Source: CAWVWF01 sp963933885
GTDB lineage: Bacteria; Bacteroidota; Bacteroidia; Flavobacteriales_C; GCA-002722245
Assembly: GCA_963933885.1 (NCBI GenBank)
Contig: CAWVWF010000155.1
Location: forward strand, 1 to 8,774
Direction of reading: 5' to 3'
DNA length: 8,774 nt
Part shown: one piece after another, positions 7,743-8,774 of the stretch
Position numbering within the stretch: the stretch's first letter is position 1
Layout: the number at the start of each line of letters is the position of its first letter
The notes under the pieces: generated by a model
The model's input: only the letters and a program-made list of their open reading frames with translations
The model's database searches: none
Told to the model about the DNA's origin: nothing
Made by a program: the position numbers and the translations under genes

Positions 7743-7830
7743 CCGAAAATATTTTTCATCCTTTTGTATTACATGTTGATCAGTTCTTAAGTAACCTTCA
7801 GTCGAAAACTTGTAACGAATACACTTTCAA

Positions 7831-7860
7831 ATTGTATTAACTATGAGTTAAGTATGTTTT
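7831..7860 (+). promoter_or_regulatory. Candidate Bacteroidota-type promoter before the SpoIIE gene
   Basis: ATTG (7831-7834) and TATGTTTT (7853-7860) are separated by 18 nt. This resembles the Bacteroidota consensus of TTTG near -33 and TAnnTTTG near -7, with one mismatch in each box. Transcription would begin near 7865, only about eight bases before the ATG at 7873, which is short. The call rests on motif resemblance only. Confidence 0.25.
7837..7851. repeat. Small palindrome in the candidate promoter spacer
   Basis: TTAACT and AGTTAA are perfect 6-bp inverted arms around a 3-nt centre (ATG). They lie between the two putative promoter boxes, a place where a dimeric repressor could bind. 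A 6-bp A/T-rich palindrome can easily occur by chance. Confidence 0.25.
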
Positions 7861-7884
7861 ATTGAGAATGTTATGAAGGCAATT

Positions 7885-7887
7885 TGA
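7885..7887 (+). other. In-frame TGA near the 5' end of the SpoIIE gene
   Basis: The ATG at 7873 is in the same frame as the downstream phosphatase and is followed by AAG GCA ATT, then this TGA at codon 5. After the stop the frame reads AADKILFLLKQPVLLIGKSG, the typical lead-in helix and first strand of a PAS domain. The sequence beyond the stop therefore looks like protein-coding DNA that once started upstream. A one-base change from TGG, CGA or GGA would explain it. Confidence 0.6.
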
Positions 7888-7926
7888 GCAGCCGATAAAA
7901 TCCTTTTTTTATTAAAACAACCTGTT

Positions 7927-8751
7927 TTGCTTATTGGCAAATCAGGAGAAATCCTATATAAAAATAAGCAAGCAGCCTCTATCTTAAATTCTACAGAGGT
8001 AGTAATATCAAATAAGGAACGAAGGTTATTTGTAGATTTAATTTGTTCCTTCGGAATCGATCTAGAAGTACCTAATCATATCTTTCAATTTTGTACAGAG
8101 GAATTAAAGAATAAATATTTCAAGGCGTCAATTGATTTTGATGAGGATGAAGCATGCTTTAACTGTTTTCTTCAAGATGTTACGACAGAGCAAAGTTTAC
8201 TTGAAACCATTAATAGTAATAGAGATGTAATTGAAGAACATATCGAGGAGCTTACCTCTACAAATGACATTCTTAAAGCTCAAAATAAAATTATTCAACA
8301 AGCTCAAGAAGAAGCTCTATCAGGTTTGAGGTATGGGAAGCTAATTCAAGATAGAGTAAACTTAAACAAGAGGAGTTTACGAAAATTATTTCAAGATTCA
8401 TTTCAGATCTATAAGCCTAAAAATGTAATAGGCGGTGATTTAATCTGGGCTAAGGAAACGAAAATAGGAAAAATGATTGCCGTTATTGACTGTATGGGAC
8501 ATGGGGTTCCGGGAGCAATGCTTGCAATGTCAGTTTATAATTTCTTTAACGCTGTCGAATTAAATAACAAATACGTATCAGTAACAGAATTTCTAAGTGA
8601 AGTTATCTCTTTATATCACAAATCCTTTTTAGAGTTTAATGATGAATCTACTTTTAGAGATACTTTCGATGCTTCACTTTGTGTAATTGATGAGAAATCT
8701 AATTTGATTAGATTTCGAGGGCTGAATTCAACTCATAAATGCAACTCCTGA
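7927..8751 (+). CDS. PAS - coiled-coil - SpoIIE/PP2C phosphatase, apparently disrupted at both ends
   Basis: This is the longest open stretch (274 codons from a TTG) of a SpoIIE-type serine phosphatase gene. Such proteins usually dephosphorylate regulators in partner-switching or stress signalling. A PAS-like sensor region covers about residues 1-95 (LIGKSGEILYKNKQA). A helical coiled-coil linker spans about 95-150 and carries LRYGKLIQD, a form of the usual SIRYAKRIQ motif. The PP2C core has IYKPKNVIGGD (metal Asp171), VIDCMGHGVPGAMLAMS (Asp188) and DTFDASLCVID (Asp245, Asp248). The TTG is probably not the native start, because PAS-like codons continue upstream through an in-frame TGA to an ATG at 7873. 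The end is also abnormal: after FRGLNST the frame turns to unrelated residues and stops, so the last third of the PP2C domain, with its final metal-binding motif, is missing. No transmembrane segment is visible, so it is likely cytoplasmic. It lies on the same strand as the kinase, 130 nt after it when counted to the ATG. Confidence 0.8.
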   Translation: MLIGKSGEILYKNKQAASILNSTEVVISNKERRLFVDLICSFGIDLEVPNHIFQFCTEELKNKYFKASIDFDEDEACFNCFLQDVTTEQSLLETINSNRDVIEEHIEELTSTNDILKAQNKIIQQAQEEALSGLRYGKLIQDRVNLNKRSLRKLFQDSFQIYKPKNVIGGDLIWAKETKIGKMIAVIDCMGHGVPGAMLAMSVYNFFNAVELNNKYVSVTEFLSEVISLYHKSFLEFNDESTFRDTFDASLCVIDEKSNLIRFRGLNSTHKCNS

Positions 8752-8774
8752 GTTAAATAATAATTTTTCCATTA
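8731..8774 (+). pseudogene. Frameshifted continuation of the SpoIIE domain, cut by the window edge
   Basis: After the codon ACT at 8731-8733 the original frame gives HKCNS and then TGA at 8749. The +1 frame, from 8735 to the window end, is open and reads INATPELNNNFSI. This resembles the normal passage from the LxFxGxNxxL strand to the following strand in SpoIIE domains. One extra base, or two missing bases, at about 8731-8737 would restore one continuous protein. The true end of the gene lies beyond the window. Confidence 0.5.

Noticed and set aside
7743..7760. GAAAA-TAT-TTTTC inverted repeat after the kinase as a terminator
   Set aside because: The stem is only 5 bp and almost pure A/T, with no clean T run after it. 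It is too weak to call.
7885..8751. TGA recoded as tryptophan (alternative genetic code)
   Set aside because: All six intact genes end in TAA, which made this worth considering. However, tryptophan is encoded by TGG throughout and no TGA occurs in frame in roughly 2400 other codons. Reading through the TGA at 8749 also does not restore the SpoIIE domain.
4122..8751. Kinase plus SpoIIE gene as a novel defence or toxin-like system
   Set aside because: Both proteins have ordinary signalling domains, the pair is separated by 130 nt or more, and no effector, nuclease or mobile-element signs are nearby.

Overview
The window is AT-rich (roughly two thirds A+T by eye). It carries a block of F-type ATP synthase genes followed by two large signalling genes, all on the + strand. 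Gene order, weak or absent Shine-Dalgarno sequences with A/T-rich leaders, the lengthened AtpA, and the NtrY-like kinase next to a PAS-SpoIIE protein all suggest a member of the Bacteroidota, most likely a flavobacterium-like lineage. That placement is inferred from protein style and gene order, not from a search.

Positions 37-3925 encode, in order, atpE (c ring), atpF (b stalk), atpH (delta), atpA (alpha) and atpG (gamma). Together these make most of the H+-translocating ATP synthase. Subunit a (atpB) should lie just upstream, outside the window. Beta and epsilon (atpD, atpC) do not follow atpG, which fits the split ATP synthase loci known in Bacteroidota. Three strong RNA hairpins punctuate the block: after atpE (262-297), after atpA (3000-3030, with a seven-T run) and after atpG (3948-3977). 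The last is the expected operon terminator. The two internal ones look like attenuators or processing sites that could set subunit ratios.

Positions 4122-7742 encode a 1206-residue membrane histidine kinase. It has about twelve predicted membrane segments, three large soluble loops, a HAMP linker, an NtrY-like H-box and a complete HATPase domain. It appears to start at TTG, and a 23-codon hydrophobic ORF overlaps its start. No response regulator is in view.

From 7873 to the right edge lies a PAS - coiled-coil - SpoIIE/PP2C phosphatase gene that looks broken twice. A TGA sits at codon 5 after the best ATG, with clearly coding-like sequence continuing beyond it. Near 8731-8737 there is an apparent frameshift, after which the adjacent frame stays open to the window end. 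Either the gene is a young pseudogene or the assembly has errors here. I saw no RNA genes, CRISPR arrays or mobile elements, and no stretch longer than 300 bases lacks a gene.
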